Assembly: GCA_030141605.1 (NCBI GenBank)
Contig: JAQGDQ010000087.1
Span: 374,001 to 434,000, forward strand
Length of the DNA: 60,000 bases
Reading direction: 5' to 3'
DNA from: Tubiluchus corallicola
Lineage: Eukaryota > Priapulida > Priapulimorpha > Priapulimorphida > Tubiluchidae
Part shown: positions 1-10,093 of the stretch, in pieces
How the letters are laid out: the number at the start of each line of letters is the position of its first letter
How positions within the stretch are numbered: position 1 is the first letter of the stretch
Program-made: the position numbers and the translations under genes
Notes under the pieces: generated by a model
The model's input: the letters and a program-made list of their open reading frames with translations, nothing else
Databases searched by the model: none
Told to the model about the DNA's origin: nothing

Positions 1-165
1 AACAACCAAACTTGTTCAACCATACTCACATCTTACATATAAGTATCATTCAAAATAGTTATTCACTGCTTTAACACAGCTGTATTACAAATGAGTAATT
101 AGCAGCAGTTCTCATGAACACAAATAAATTAAAAGACAAAAAAGTGGGGAATTCATTATTTGCAC

Positions 166-255
166 CTGAATGGTCTTTAAAGCCACTTGATAATTTAGTA
201 GAATAGCAAATGAAACTTCTTCATTCGACAGGTACCATTTAATGTCTCCGCGAAG
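166..255 (-). CDS. KNTC1: KNTC1 coding exon 7 (residues 183-212)
   Basis: Acceptor tatttattgcag, reading LRGDIKWYLSNEEVSFAI to VALKTIQ, donor gtgcaa (phase 0). It matches human LQGQIKSSFISTENYHTLG by position. No further exon could be supported between here and the left edge. Confidence 0.85.
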
Positions 256-3200
256 CTGCAATAAATATTTACGGGTTAAAAGATCAAACACTTTGAGGTA
301 AAAAAAAATCACAAAAATATCCCTAAAAACTATAAAGGAAAGCAAATCATACCAATCAAGAGTTGTTGACCTGAATTAAAGAATACTGGTGGGACGGATT
401 AAACAATTTAAATGATTATAATAGATTTGGGTTTCTGTTTTCGATCATGCACAAACTATTGATGCAAATCTATTACATTACTAATGCAATGTTTGCACTT
501 ATTTTTAGGAAAAAACACAAAAATTGCAAGATAAACATAGTCGACATTGTAATTAAATCACGCAATATGGAGCTGTCTTTGCGCAGTAACATATCGCCTT
601 GGCGACACTGGTTAGATGTGAAGATTTCTCATAAGCACAAGCATGTGGCTTTTTGTAAACAAAAATAAGTATGTATAAAGTGCAAGCGATTTTAAAAAAC
701 TGTTAGTAAAAATCCAAACTAAAAAATAAACTCACTTAAAACTTATTCTTTGTTTATACATTTCTACCAACATTATAATTAAAACTGAAATGGTTAAAAT
801 AACAAATCTGTTACACACAAAGTTATTTGTTACAAAATTATAAGTTTTTACGCATGGAAACCGATTATAATCAGTTATTGAATCCATTTCTGTTAAAGAT
901 ACACTGAAAAGCTTGAATAGGCAACCGAAATCTCATATAACAGACTTCTCACCTTTTTTGCAAGTAAAAAATCTTCATTTTGCAAAGCTGCAATAAAAAA
1001 TGGTTAAATTTAAGCAACAAAATACGTGTACAACCTTATCAAACAATTTGAATGCCTTAAGATCGATCAACTTTTTACTATACTCCTCATTTAACTTAAA
1101 TACAATATACACTACACATACCATCTATATTCTATAAACCTTTATAATTTTTTACAAGACCTATTCCTCGAGATGTTCCAAAGTTTCCCTCTAATTAATT
1201 TGAGTATTTAAAAGTTTCTTAAACATCTAGAAGCACAAGATGATGGTGCATGGCTGCCATATCACCAAAATCATAAAACTTCATATTCTTGATTAAGAGA
1301 TTTAAAGCATCATGATCAAATTAAATAAAAGAGAATCAATTCCGCAATCGTAGCTCTGTTCTCGAGCAAATGATTTAACACGTCAGCCAAACCAGATAAA
1401 AACTTAACTACAACAATCCTACTAAATACAAAAAAAGACAACATATAGCATGGAATGCATCATAAACTTGCTAGGAGTTCGAGGGTGAAATAGCATTACC
1501 CTGTAAGATGCGATGTAGATCCACATCTTTGTATGAATACAATTTACCATCAGCACCCAACACTAAAATGCTTGTTTTACCTACAAGAAACAAGAGGAAA
1601 AATAAGACAAAAACCAACAGGCACACTGCATTTTTCAAACACCCTTTTTGTCAAACATTTTTCAAAATTTTCAAAATTTCAGTTCACAGTTTGCATGCCA
1701 CATACACAAGTTCCATACAAGGTCCAATGATTTTCATATAAATTGAACATCACTTTCCAAATTTGATAAAAATTCGCTGAGGAAATTATGTACAGTTGAG
1801 ACTAAAAGGTATTATAAAAGCAAAAAATCAACATGTAAACACTACAAATCACGAATAGTACAGTACTTTTATACAATTTGGTACACTATAAGCAGTAATG
1901 CAATGTTTAATGCATATTGAGTTTTGAGGGACAGCAATACAGTGCATAACCAGAATTAATCCTCCAAGATAAAACACAGAATCAGTAAGGAACCTTATCC
2001 ATCTTTGGAATTACAAGCATTCTATCCAAACGAGAAAATGGCAAGAACAACCTGGCATTACCTTTCCATAATTAGCTTTCCTAGCAGTCACCCATCCATC
2101 TATGCCAACTAACCAGGCCTGTTTAACTTTGTAGCCAGCAGATACCATAATGCACAACAATAAATGAAGGTGAAATTTGATCAATGTCCAAAGTTTTACG
2201 TGTTCATAACAATGCTTGCTAAGTAATCAAACTTGGGTTCTCATTTTTAAATATCAGAAATCCAATTAGTGAATTATTACATTGGTGTGGATGTCTGATT
2301 TACTTCCCCGGATACAGCAAACCATTACATTCATCATACGAAATGCAAGAGCATCAGGAATTCACAAGTTGCTCACAAAAGGCTTTGCAATGATGTATCT
2401 AAATTTGAAACATGGTTTCAAAAAATTCACATATTGTACCTGACTGGTTCTGACATGACGTAACTGAGGAGAACGCTCTTGCTGAATCATTGTTTCCATC
2501 CAAAATTTTCTAAAAATGAACAAATGCAAACATCAAGATGGGCAAAAGTTGAAAAGAATAGGACATCGACATCTGTGAATTTTTCACTACAATTCTCCAA
2601 GAATTTTAATTCAGACACTGCTCAAACTGCTCAACGAAAAGGACATCTTGTCTACAATGAATAGGTAAAATGCATGTATAATAACGACAGAAGAGCAAAA
2701 ATGAAAAGTGCAGCCAGCAAAAAGATAGAAAATACAAATCAGCATGTAGACATTCAATTTGCTGAACTACAACAACAAAATGTATAGAATCACAGGCTAA
2801 ATAAACAATGAAAAATAAAGTTTGCAGAACAACACTTTGCCAGCAAATATCATTAAACACAAAAGTTGTATTAGCAAATTAACAACATTACCTCTGAAAA
2901 CAGTACAGCTCCATTTGGAATGTAAACAAAATGTAAATAACCTCCACAGTCACCAACAAGCAGGAATAAAGTATCTTCAGCCCATGCTACAGCATCAACA
3001 TAGTAATCTAAAAATATTATATTTATATTTAAAATTATTAGTAATCATTAATCACTAATCATTACAAACTGGGGACATTTAAATGCACTTACAAAATACA
3101 AAAGATGAGGTAGTAAATTTAGCAAAAAACTGCAGCAATATTTGCTCACTTTGTAACTTATACATATTTGCACTGATAAATTAAAAGTAATTAAATATTC

Positions 3201-5201
3201 AATCTGGCTGATATAACTTATTGTGTAGCGAAAAACTGTTTATCAGATTAACACTAATTATACTTTAAATAAAACAAGAAAAATAACAAATGGACATGCA
3301 AAGTTCACAAATGAAAATAATATTTCAAATACATTAGTGTTACACACTTTGCTTTTAATGAAGTAATGCTGACAACAGACAGAATACTGGATTTGTAGAG
3401 GTGCCTAGTATGAAAGCATGCTGTTTTAATAAAAGTATGCCAACTCTCTTTCTCACAGATTAACAAAACCAATGATAAAGTAAAAACACGGACAATATAG
3501 GTCACACGTTTACCTGAGTTCATCTAGGTCACACCTTCACTTGAGTTCATCTAGATCACACATTCACCTGAGTTCATCTAGATCACACGTTATACCTGAG
3601 TTCCTCTAGATCACACGTTCACCTGAGATCATCTAGGTCACACCTTCACTTGAGTTCAACTAGATCACACATTCACCTGAGTTCATCTAGGTCACACGTT
3701 TACCTGAGTTCCTCTAGATCACACGTTCACCTGAGTTCATCTAGGTCACACCTTCACTTGAGTTCATCTAGATCACACATTCACCTGAGTTCATCTAGAT
3801 CACATGTTCACCTGAGTTCATCTAGATCACACATTCACTTGAGTTCATCTAGATCACACGTTCACCTGAGTTCATCTAGATCACACGTTCACTTGAGTTC
3901 ATCTAGATCACACGTTCACCTCAGTTTATCCAGATCACACGTTCACCTGAGATCAAGCACTCAGACACACATGCACAAATATTAAAATGAGTTTTTACCA
4001 AGATTAACAGTAAGCAGAAAGTCACTGCCAAAATTTGCGAATATATTAAGTTGTTTGCCAACAGCAATGGAAACATGTTCATCAGAGATGGCAGCACTCA
4101 CTCTTGGGTTGTAATCAACCTGAAACAAAAACCAATGTACTATTGCAATACCGAGGCTCTCCTAAACTATTAAATGTGGTTTCTGATTCCTCAAAATTGC
4201 AGCAGATATAATCACTATTCAACCATTTCATGCAATAACAATAGTACCACCAGATTCAAATAAGTATGTAAAACTTTTAATAGCCAAAAGGAAATTTCGT
4301 GCATGAAATTGCAAGCCATGTCACCAGTAGCATCATCCCATAATTCTACCTGCTTGATAAGCAATCAGGATGCATTATTCAGTCGTCTAGGAACTGACTA
4401 CTGGCGATGCTGAACAATGTGATTTGTCGATTCACACAGCATGAGTGATTCATTTGGTAAAATAAACTAAAATAAAATAAGTTATTCACTCCCAAAACAG
4501 ACTTTGAATTTAAACCTAAAAACACAAAATTAATCAAGTGCAATAAATTTAAATGATTTTTTTAAAAAATTGTCTGCATCACACAACAGTAAACACTATC
4601 AGGCTGCGATCAATTTCACTCTGATATGAGAAAAGGCCAGCAAAAGGTTTTTGTTGGCTTTTTAATCAACGGGTGTGCAATATAAAAACCCCACTGGCAC
4701 ATAACAAATGAGTAATATTTAAACACAGACAAGTATGAAAACTTAAAATGACTTCTGAAGAAATTTTTAGTTAAACAACTCTGTGGCATCCTTTCTCCAC
4801 GGCAATTTTAAAAACCAAAGGCCACATGGTCAAGGTAAAAAAAGTGGGTTATACATGTGAATATTTAAAGCTCTAATCGAGTTGCAATTAAAATGGTTAT
4901 AGACTGGTAGGCCAGTAAAAATTTCGAAAAAATACAGTCAATTTCCCAGTGCTCCAAACCTCCTAAATTAATTCAGGAATACTGATAAATATCACTTTTC
5001 TATTAAAAACACCTAGATCTGTTTCCTTTATGCAGTATTTGACATTAATACAAATGCAAGTACAGTAAAGTAATTTACCTTGCCAGCTGAGGATATGGTT
5101 GCCTTTGTGTCGACTTGATACAAGGCACACCCAGCTTCTTGTCTAGCACCAAAGTTTACAGTTTCTCCATAAAAACCAGTCTCAATTTGATCCCAAGACA
5201 T
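166..5201 (-). CDS. KNTC1: KNTC1 (Rod) kinetochore scaffold, N-terminal part, seven exons
   Basis: KNTC1/Rod is the large subunit of the Rod-Zw10-Zwilch (RZZ) complex, which builds the kinetochore corona, recruits Spindly/dynein and Mad1-Mad2, and supports the spindle checkpoint. Seven exons join without breaking frame, in order 5201-5079, 4119-3999, 3007-2892, 2509-2440, 1580-1500, 987-953 and 255-166, giving 212 residues from the start Met. All internal borders are GT-AG. The product aligns in order with the human KNTC1 N-terminus as I remember it: ALYQVD (residues 27-32), LLVGDCGGYLH (about 96-106), the run ending KTSILVLGADG, then NEDFLLAKK and LRGDIK. This segment begins the beta-propeller. 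The family is about 2,200 residues, so most of the gene lies left of the window. The start ATG follows directly on an acceptor-like tttgtagttttcag, so an upstream 5' UTR exon is possible. Identification is secure; the 5' end is less certain. Confidence 0.93.
953..987 (-). CDS. KNTC1: KNTC1 coding micro-exon 6 (residues 171-182)
   Basis: A 35-base exon between acceptor tttttattgcag and donor gtgaga. With the carried-over G it encodes ALQNEDFLLAKK, closely matching human AIENVDFSTAKK. Confidence 0.9.
1500..1580 (-). CDS. KNTC1: KNTC1 coding exon 5 (residues 144-170)
   Basis: Acceptor tttcttgtag; GT completes Gly144, followed by KTSILVLGADGKLYSYKD to HRILQ and one base, donor gtaatg. It parallels human YMLLLTYSGFFCITNLQLLKIQQ. 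Confidence 0.88.
2440..2509 (-). CDS. KNTC1: KNTC1 coding exon 4 (residues 121-143)
   Basis: Acceptor attttag, reading KILDGNNDSARAF to SCQNQS with one base left over, donor gtacaa. Conservation is lower here, but the phase fits both neighbouring exons exactly. Confidence 0.8.
2892..3007 (-). CDS. KNTC1: KNTC1 coding exon 3 (residues 82-120)
   Basis: Acceptor atatttttag, then AT completes Asp82. It reads YYVDAVAWAEDTLFLLVGDC and onward to GAVLFSE, with donor gtaatg (phase 0). The LLVG-x-x-x-GxLH segment matches human KNTC1 (LLVGERSGNLH). Confidence 0.92.
3498..3954. repeat. 27-bp minisatellite, about 17 copies
   Basis: Tandem units with consensus close to gatcacacgttcacctgag followed by ttcatcta, 27 bases each; one unit is 28. 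The array fills the intron between KNTC1 exons 2 and 3 and stops about 45 bases from the donor of exon 2. Because 27 is a multiple of three, the plus strand shows an artificial serine/histidine repeat ORF, which is not a gene. Confidence 0.97.
3999..4119 (-). CDS. KNTC1: KNTC1 coding exon 2 (residues 42-81)
   Basis: Acceptor tttgtttcag precedes VDYNPRV. The exon reads through SDEHVSIAVGKQLN to FLLTVNL and leaves one base (G) before donor gtaaaa. It corresponds to the early propeller strands of Rod. Confidence 0.9.
4120..5078 (-). other. KNTC1 intron 1, nothing recognised
   Basis: AT-rich sequence between coding exons 1 and 2. I see no repeat, RNA gene or exon in it. Confidence 0.6.
5079..5201 (-). 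CDS. KNTC1: KNTC1 coding exon 1 (residues 1-41)
   Basis: The exon opens with MSWDQIETGFYG and ends ATISSAGK before donor gtaaat (phase 0). It carries the family-typical ALYQVD. The Met codon sits immediately after a pyrimidine-AG stretch, so this may be the second transcribed exon. Confidence 0.88.
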
Positions 5202-5399
5202 CTGAAAACTACAAAATGGCTTAAGTTTTTGCAAAAAGTACCATACATATAGAAATATAGCAATAACGTTAAAGGAAAAGACGTATCATTTAACATGTTT
5301 TTTATTTTACTGTTATCACTCAAACTTAGAAATATAATAAAGAAATTTGCCAAAAACTGTCTATAAAGCATAAAGGTGATTTATATTATGCTGTACAGA

Positions 5400-5810
5400 A
5401 ATCTTCAGGCATGGTGGCATGACGTAAGTAGTGGACTTCATCACTTTTCGTAAACGCAGAGACTTTTCATAAATGCTCGCTGCAGCTAAACTAATTCAAA
5501 CTTCTGCAGCTTACCCAATGTTCACATAGAAACACCACAAAATCTGCTATCAATTTCTTTGTAAAAACTTGTTACAGTTCTGACAGAAATTGGCAGTGTG
5601 CTGCTATTGTTCAACCAATCAACGACATCATTGGTCGAAAAAGGGTGTTCAAAATGGGAGTGCCCAAGCGTGAAATGACTGCGAATTTAATGTGATTTTA
5701 CTAATTACACAAGGCGCGTAGCACACTTTCATTACTCAATCTTTCTAACATTTTTTGTTCGCATTGAAACTTCCGAGAAGGTTTGGCTTTTCCTTTAATG
5801 ACAGTCATAG
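5400..5810 (+). repeat. Dispersed repeat family A, copy 1
   Basis: It aligns over its whole length with an inverted copy at 11795-12115 and in part with 24670-24860. Shared blocks in the same order include caaacttctgcagct, caaaatctgct, caatgacatca-like, ttcaaaatg, gattttact and ctttctaacattttt, ending gcttttccttta. It is a non-coding, diverged repeat of unknown class that lies just upstream of KNTC1. Confidence 0.7.
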
Positions 5811-7264
5811 CAGCCACCAGTAAAAATCAATATGTCTGTCACCACTTCCACAGATATGAAAAACATGTTTTTACTGGTTCATATCGATATTACTTACTTA
5901 GCAATATTAATTTTGGTAAATATTGCTCTCCTTCATAAACAGTGATTGATAATGCTTTTTTATAAAATTAAAAAACACAGAAATTTAGCAGAAGTAGAAA
6001 AATGATAAATATAAGCTTATCAAAATCATTTTGTGACACTTCATATCAGCAATAATGGCTGTTTGTTGAAGTTCTCTAACAAGTCTAAACAAGCATAAGA
6101 ACTGCAATACACTATTTTCTATAAACTCACTTTTGTTGTGAGCCTGTGGATTTGTTCAAAAATCAGAAAATCATATGGGGACTGATTCAATTCAGATCTC
6201 TTCTAATATAGTAAACACTAGTGTTTACACAAGTAGTAAAAATCAGACTCATGTACCATTTTCCTTATACCCATCGGGTACCCGATTGTTAAGATTCAGT
6301 AGCAGTGAATAAATTGTAATCATTTATATTTGCAAATAAGAACAACTACCGGTGCATTTCAACTAACAGTGTTATCTTAGCAAAAAACATTCGGTTATTA
6401 CATGCTTAGGCCCTGAACACGAGCTACAAGTCACAAATGTTAGTGTATTGCCACCGCACTGCCTAATTTCCCAGATTTCTTAATTACTTGTATAGGATGT
6501 TTGATCAATGAATCAGCTACAGCGTAGGGATTATAATAATCTACTGATGTTTTTGCGTGTAGTTAAACTTAGCAATCCGTTTATTGGCATCATTATTAGT
6601 GGCCTGAAAGCTTTTTCAATGGTAATAGACAATTTCGTTCGAATAATTAATCATTTGTAAATAAATTACAATTTATTTTCCGTAAAAATTCGTAGGTCAT
6701 CCCTTCAGCAAAAATGGATTGATCTGCTATGTGCGTGTAACTAATAAATAGAGATATAATCACTGCTGGCTTGCTAATGCTGAAAAACACTACTATACAG
6801 TATTTCAAATAATAATTTTTTAATACCAAATCTAGCATGTTTGAGTGCAGGTTGGCAGTGTGCCAGTGCAGCTGTTATTAGTCTGCTAGTAGGTATCTAT
6901 TGTACAGTACAAGTGTGCCGTAGAAAGCAGCATTTAAATTTTAAGTGAATTAAACAATGAATATCCTATTAATAATAATTATCTGCATTTATATCAGGAA
7001 TATCAGGCTCGGGTAATAAACAATGAAGGTAAGTACCCAAGTACCAGGGTATCAGATGGAACAACTAGTAAATGCATATATATGTTAAGTACATAAACAT
7101 AAAAAGTTACTAGTAATAGTAGTATGTTTAACTACTGAAAGTCAAATCACAGTAAATTATAAATGAAACTAAGATTAAGAACAGCTCTAATTGCTCAAAC
7201 TCTTCATTGTTAAACATCATTACAAAATTAGCATATAAATACTGCTTCTATTATGCAAGGCATG

Positions 7265-7375
7265 TAGGGTTGCCAACTTGCCAGATGTCCATTATATAAG
7301 GGACTTGTCTTTTTGTCCACTGTCCCGTACTGACTTTTCAGGGATACTAAATGTCCCATATATAGTTTTTTCAAA
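7265..7375. mobile_element. Possible decayed DNA-transposon end
   Basis: The stretch opens tagggttgccaacttgccag and continues with repeated tgtccc/gggac words, which resembles termini of some hAT-type elements. No matching inverted end was found downstream, so it is at most one remaining end. Confidence 0.25.
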
Positions 7376-7612
7376 TTTCATAATACAAATATATTTCTAC
7401 TACCTTCTTATGGTTCTTGTCTCTATTAAATAAGAATTTTGCAATGCTTTCGTTTTCTCAGAATTTCTTTTAATTATCTATATTGCCTGTATTAAATAAT
7501 AATAATTTTACTTTTGTTTTCCTCATATCCCATTAAAATCCCTGATTTATGTTTTTAACTTATGTCTCTACTTTTATATAATATACTGGTCTGTGTGAGT
7601 ACGCATGTATAA

Positions 7613-7615
<3 letters not shown>

Positions 7616-7643
<28 letters not shown>
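7616..7643. repeat. TA dinucleotide microsatellite
   Basis: About 14 uninterrupted TA units in the KNTC1-MAX intergenic region. Confidence 0.95.
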
Positions 7644-8529
7644 GGAATACATAGAGATTTTAAACGTCCAGCAAAGGTAGATAACCAGACTTTATGTTAC
7701 TGTGTCAATGATTCATACATGAAACATGATGACGACGACATTACGTTATAATTAACTAAACCTTGCCGCTTACGTTGTCTTTATTTCATTTCATTAGTTT
7801 AGACTGCCAAACGTTCAACACTATAACCCGTGACTATCGTGTGAAAACGACTGTTAGTTACGCTTAAGCCTGGACTTCGCACGCTGCTTCAATTTATTTG
7901 TACAGTCGTGCATAAAACTTAACATTACACGATACATGTACCTTGCGTTTTTATTACTTCATTTCGTTTTAATTAAAATTTAACAGTAAATGCCATTAAA
8001 AACACTTCTTATTCCCGCCAAAAATCTTATACAAACATTCATTGCAACAGCTAAAATGTTAGACATTGATGATACCTAGGGCAATGCATTTGCTGTGACA
8101 CAACTGTTTTGTCACTACGACCTTACTAAATCCCCGTTCACTCGGACAATTTTTCATCAACTTGTTTGTAAATTTTAGTTTGTGAAATTAACTTCATGAT
8201 GCAAACAGCGAAACTGTCACACTTTTAGCTTAACAAATAGACCCAACACTCTAGACAAAAGCATGTCATGCTCATGACATGATGGCAATTGCTCACTTTT
8301 GCGCAAGCATGTGCACATGCACACACGCCCTTGCACTGCACGCATCTAAAAAGTTGACGGACAGTTTTTGTTTATCAGTTTGGCAGTTTTAAAAGTGATC
8401 GTGTAGGTGGAGTATAACAAGAACATGACAAAGACAAACAATTATTATTTAAATCCTGAACGGCATTTAACGGTCATTAGTACTGCTGGCCGCATCTTCT
8501 ATGTCATTGTTGTAGTAGTAGTAATAGTA

Positions 8530-8722
<193 letters not shown>

Positions 8723-9932
8723 ACAATGATAATGATGATGAAGATAATGATGGCGATTATGTTAACACCAAAAATTGCTGTAGTAATCATTACATAAATG
8801 ACATCAAATTTAAAGTGATAATTATAGTGCTAACATAATTTTGTCATACACTAATAATTATACCATCACTTATCAATACACTGTATCAACTTTAGTATAG
8901 CAAGTTCAGCATTTGCCACTACATACCAACCACTCAACTATAACAATGACGATGTCAACAGCAGCAACAGCTACAGCAATAATTATTAACACTCACTCCA
9001 TATAATATCTCTCCAGTCTCCATTCAACACTTATATTCAAGATCTCTGCACTGCGTTTGATGTCTATGTACCAGTATGTAGATTATGATGTATATGAACT
9101 GTTCTGCAAGTCTGCTTTGCGGCTGCTCAATGTTTCTGTAGCACCTTTAACTATTCTCACCTATTTCTGTCATATCAATCTGTGATGTGTTCTCAGTGTT
9201 GGGAGTTTATTCCAATTTTGCTCTCTTCTGGTAGCCTATTTCATTATAACTTATTACAGCCAAATATTGTGTGTGAATTGTAATTATATAGTGTACATCT
9301 ATATTTTAAATTGTATTGAGACAATATTGTTATGTGTACTTTATGTTCGTATTTAGCAGCTTCTGCAGCGAATTTATTTTAATACATTCGCATAGATTAC
9401 TATCTAAACTGACATAATTATTTCTTCTAGCCTGATTGTTATGCTAGTAAAATTTTGCTTTTATTTTTTAGAATCATAATCATTTCTTTATGTTCATTAT
9501 CATTTTGTTAGAATCATGCGCGGACGAGCGGTAACTTAATTTTTTATGTCATCCTATCAGTAACAGTTTTTGTTTTGATCAAGTGCTGAGTAGAAGACTG
9601 AGGGCATTTCTCTGTAGGCCTCATAATTTAGAAGCCGTAGTAAACGCCGCTTCAGATTTCTGATTGGCTGATATTAAGAAAAAGTAGTTCCAAACATTGG
9701 ATCACTACGACAAACAACAATATAGATTCACATCTTTCATACAAAATATAATTTTTCTTGCGATTTTGCCATTTACATGTCGTAAATGCAAAAGTTGATT
9801 CAAATGTATTTTTCTTTTTTGAAAATAATTTAAAAGAAGGTTGATTTTAGTAAGATAAGGTTATGGCGATCTTGTTCGCTTCCTTTTGAGGCCTGCGAGA
9901 GTGCGTGTGCCTAAAATGCCACTGCGGAAACC

Positions 9933-9938
9933 CACGTG
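9933..9938 (+). promoter_or_regulatory. Palindromic E-box CACGTG upstream of MAX
   Basis: CACGTG in the context cccacgtggc, 117 bases before the MAX start codon and in a locally GC-richer stretch. MAX dimers and MYC-MAX bind exactly this hexamer, so feedback on the MAX promoter is possible. An inverted CCAAT box (attgg) lies at 9663-9667. The transcription start is unknown. Confidence 0.45.
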
Positions 9939-10054
9939 GCGACCTCGTGGTTATTTGGTTATGGTCACAGTATTGACCCACAATAGTTTTTAGTGGATTG
10001 TGGTGGTTTTCGTTTTTATTTTAATGTTTTATTTGTTCTTTATTTGCAAGAGCA

Positions 10055-10093
10055 ATGAGTGATGACGACAAGGATGTGGATATTGAGAGTGAT
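10055..10093 (+). CDS. MAX: MAX coding exon 1 (residues 1-13)
   Basis: ATG in context gcaatga, reading [13 protein letters not shown], donor gtaaga, phase 0. The exon ends at the same residue as the vertebrate first coding exon (VESD). Confidence 0.93.

Larger units (their letters stand above)
256..2439 (-). other. KNTC1 introns 4-6, no other gene seen
   Basis: Three introns of several hundred bases, AT-rich and without clear repeats. Two intronic stretches look weakly coding on the minus strand, near 1220-1310 and 2070-2175. Neither joins the flanking phases, so both are left out. Confidence 0.6.

Noticed and set aside
1220-1310. Minus-strand coding-looking stretch (ALNLLIKN...FGDMAAM)
   Set aside because: No acceptor gives the phase needed after KNTC1 exon 5, and exon 6 at 953-987 joins exon 5 directly with a clear match.
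2070-2175. Minus-strand coding-looking stretch with a good donor near 2060
   Set aside because: Exon 4 joins exon 5 in exact phase and the protein is conserved across that join, leaving no room for it.
3650-3985. Plus-strand 111-residue Ser/His repeat ORF
   Set aside because: It is the translation of the 27-bp minisatellite; unit length is a multiple of three, and it lies inside a KNTC1 intron.
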